DNA of 21,026 nucleotides from Clostridia bacterium (GTDB taxonomy: Bacteria; Bacillota_A; Clostridia; Christensenellales; Aristaeellaceae), in assembly GCA_017398245.1 (NCBI GenBank), contig JAFQGN010000350.1:1-21026 (forward strand). The letters are read 5' to 3'. Position numbers and translations under genes: made by a program. Positions 20,715-21,026 of this stretch are shown here, piece after piece. Every line of letters begins with the position of its first letter. The stretch's first letter is position 1. Below the pieces are notes generated by a model. The model worked only from the letters and a program-made list of their open reading frames with translations. It ran no database searches and had not been told where the DNA came from.

Positions 20715-20744
20715 GCTTATTCAACTCCTGACATAGAGGGCGAA

Positions 20745-21010
20745 AAACCGGTATGGGATACGGGGGTGGGGGCTCTGCCCCCTGCGCCCCCGTTGCGCCG
20801 GGGCTGCGGCCCCGGCGCCCAGCCGGAGAGGGCTGCGCCCCCTCCGGACCTTCCCCATGAACAATACTCCGGTATGCTCCGCATACCGACGCGCGGCCGT
20901 CCGGCAAACCTTTCGGTTTACCTCCCGAACCGCGCTCAGCCAGAGGGGCTCGCCCCGCTGGAGTCCCCTCATGCCGGGGACCGCGTCCCCAGCACCCCAG
21001 TAACGGCCGG
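20745..21010. repeat. Dense hairpin array upstream of the heparinase-like gene
   Basis: No gene is visible from 20715 to the window end. Hairpins include GGGGGC/GCCCCC with loop TCT (20768-20782), GCGCCGGGGC/GCCCCGGCGC with a 4-nt loop (20795-20818), CCGGAGAGGGC/GCCCCCTCCGG with loop TGC and one mismatch (20823-20847), CGGTATGC/GCATACCG with loop TCC (20870-20888), a GG(C)AAACC/GGTTT(A)CC pair (about 20903), GGGGC/GCCCC (about 20945) and GGGGAC/GTCCCC with loop CGC (about 20977). No promoter for the heparinase-like gene could be recognised among them. Confidence 0.7.
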
Positions 21011-21026
21011 CGGTAGTGTTTTCCGC

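Overview
The window is high-GC chromosomal DNA with Gram-positive Shine-Dalgarno sites (AGGAGG or close) before most genes, sigma-A type promoters and intrinsic terminators. The protein types are an AddA helicase-nuclease, a zinc-ribbon/serine-threonine-kinase relative, a GH127-like enzyme, a LacZ and a heparinase-like protein. Together they suggest an uncultured, probably gut-associated Clostridia member (a Christensenellales-like lineage is possible). That placement is inference from protein flavour, not a computed assignment.

Left part, minus strand (1-4250): one promoter appears to drive a fused HAD phosphatase-thymidylate kinase and, 38 bp downstream, a large membrane protein that runs off the left edge. 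That protein has a zinc ribbon, a degenerate Ser/Thr-kinase N-lobe with no C-lobe, one membrane segment, and an extracellular Pro/Thr-rich stalk carrying three peptidoglycan-binding-like domains and at least four copies of a beta-type repeat. A back-to-back promoter fires rightward into a short GH127/DUF1680-like enzyme (4356-5645).

Middle part, plus strand (5640-11230): uvrB and uvrA, the damage-recognition core of nucleotide excision repair, lie in the same direction with hairpin repeats before and between them. An intrinsic terminator follows uvrA.

Right part, minus strand (11486-20714), listed by ascending coordinate and so in reverse of transcription: gtrA, addA, lacZ, then a diverged heparinase II/III-like gene. 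addA and gtrA are 3 bp apart and surely co-transcribed; no addB is next to them. lacZ has its own promoter, which overlaps the terminator of the heparinase-like gene, and its own strong terminator.

Most larger gaps between transcription units hold a family of short perfect hairpins with mostly 3-nt loops, often next to the word TGGGATTC. Arm sequences differ between copies but change on both sides together. No tRNA, rRNA, CRISPR array, transposase or phage gene was seen. The most interesting items are the pseudokinase/peptidoglycan-binding protein, the covarying hairpin family, the HAD-Tmk fusion and the heparinase-like protein that seems to have lost its expected catalytic motifs.
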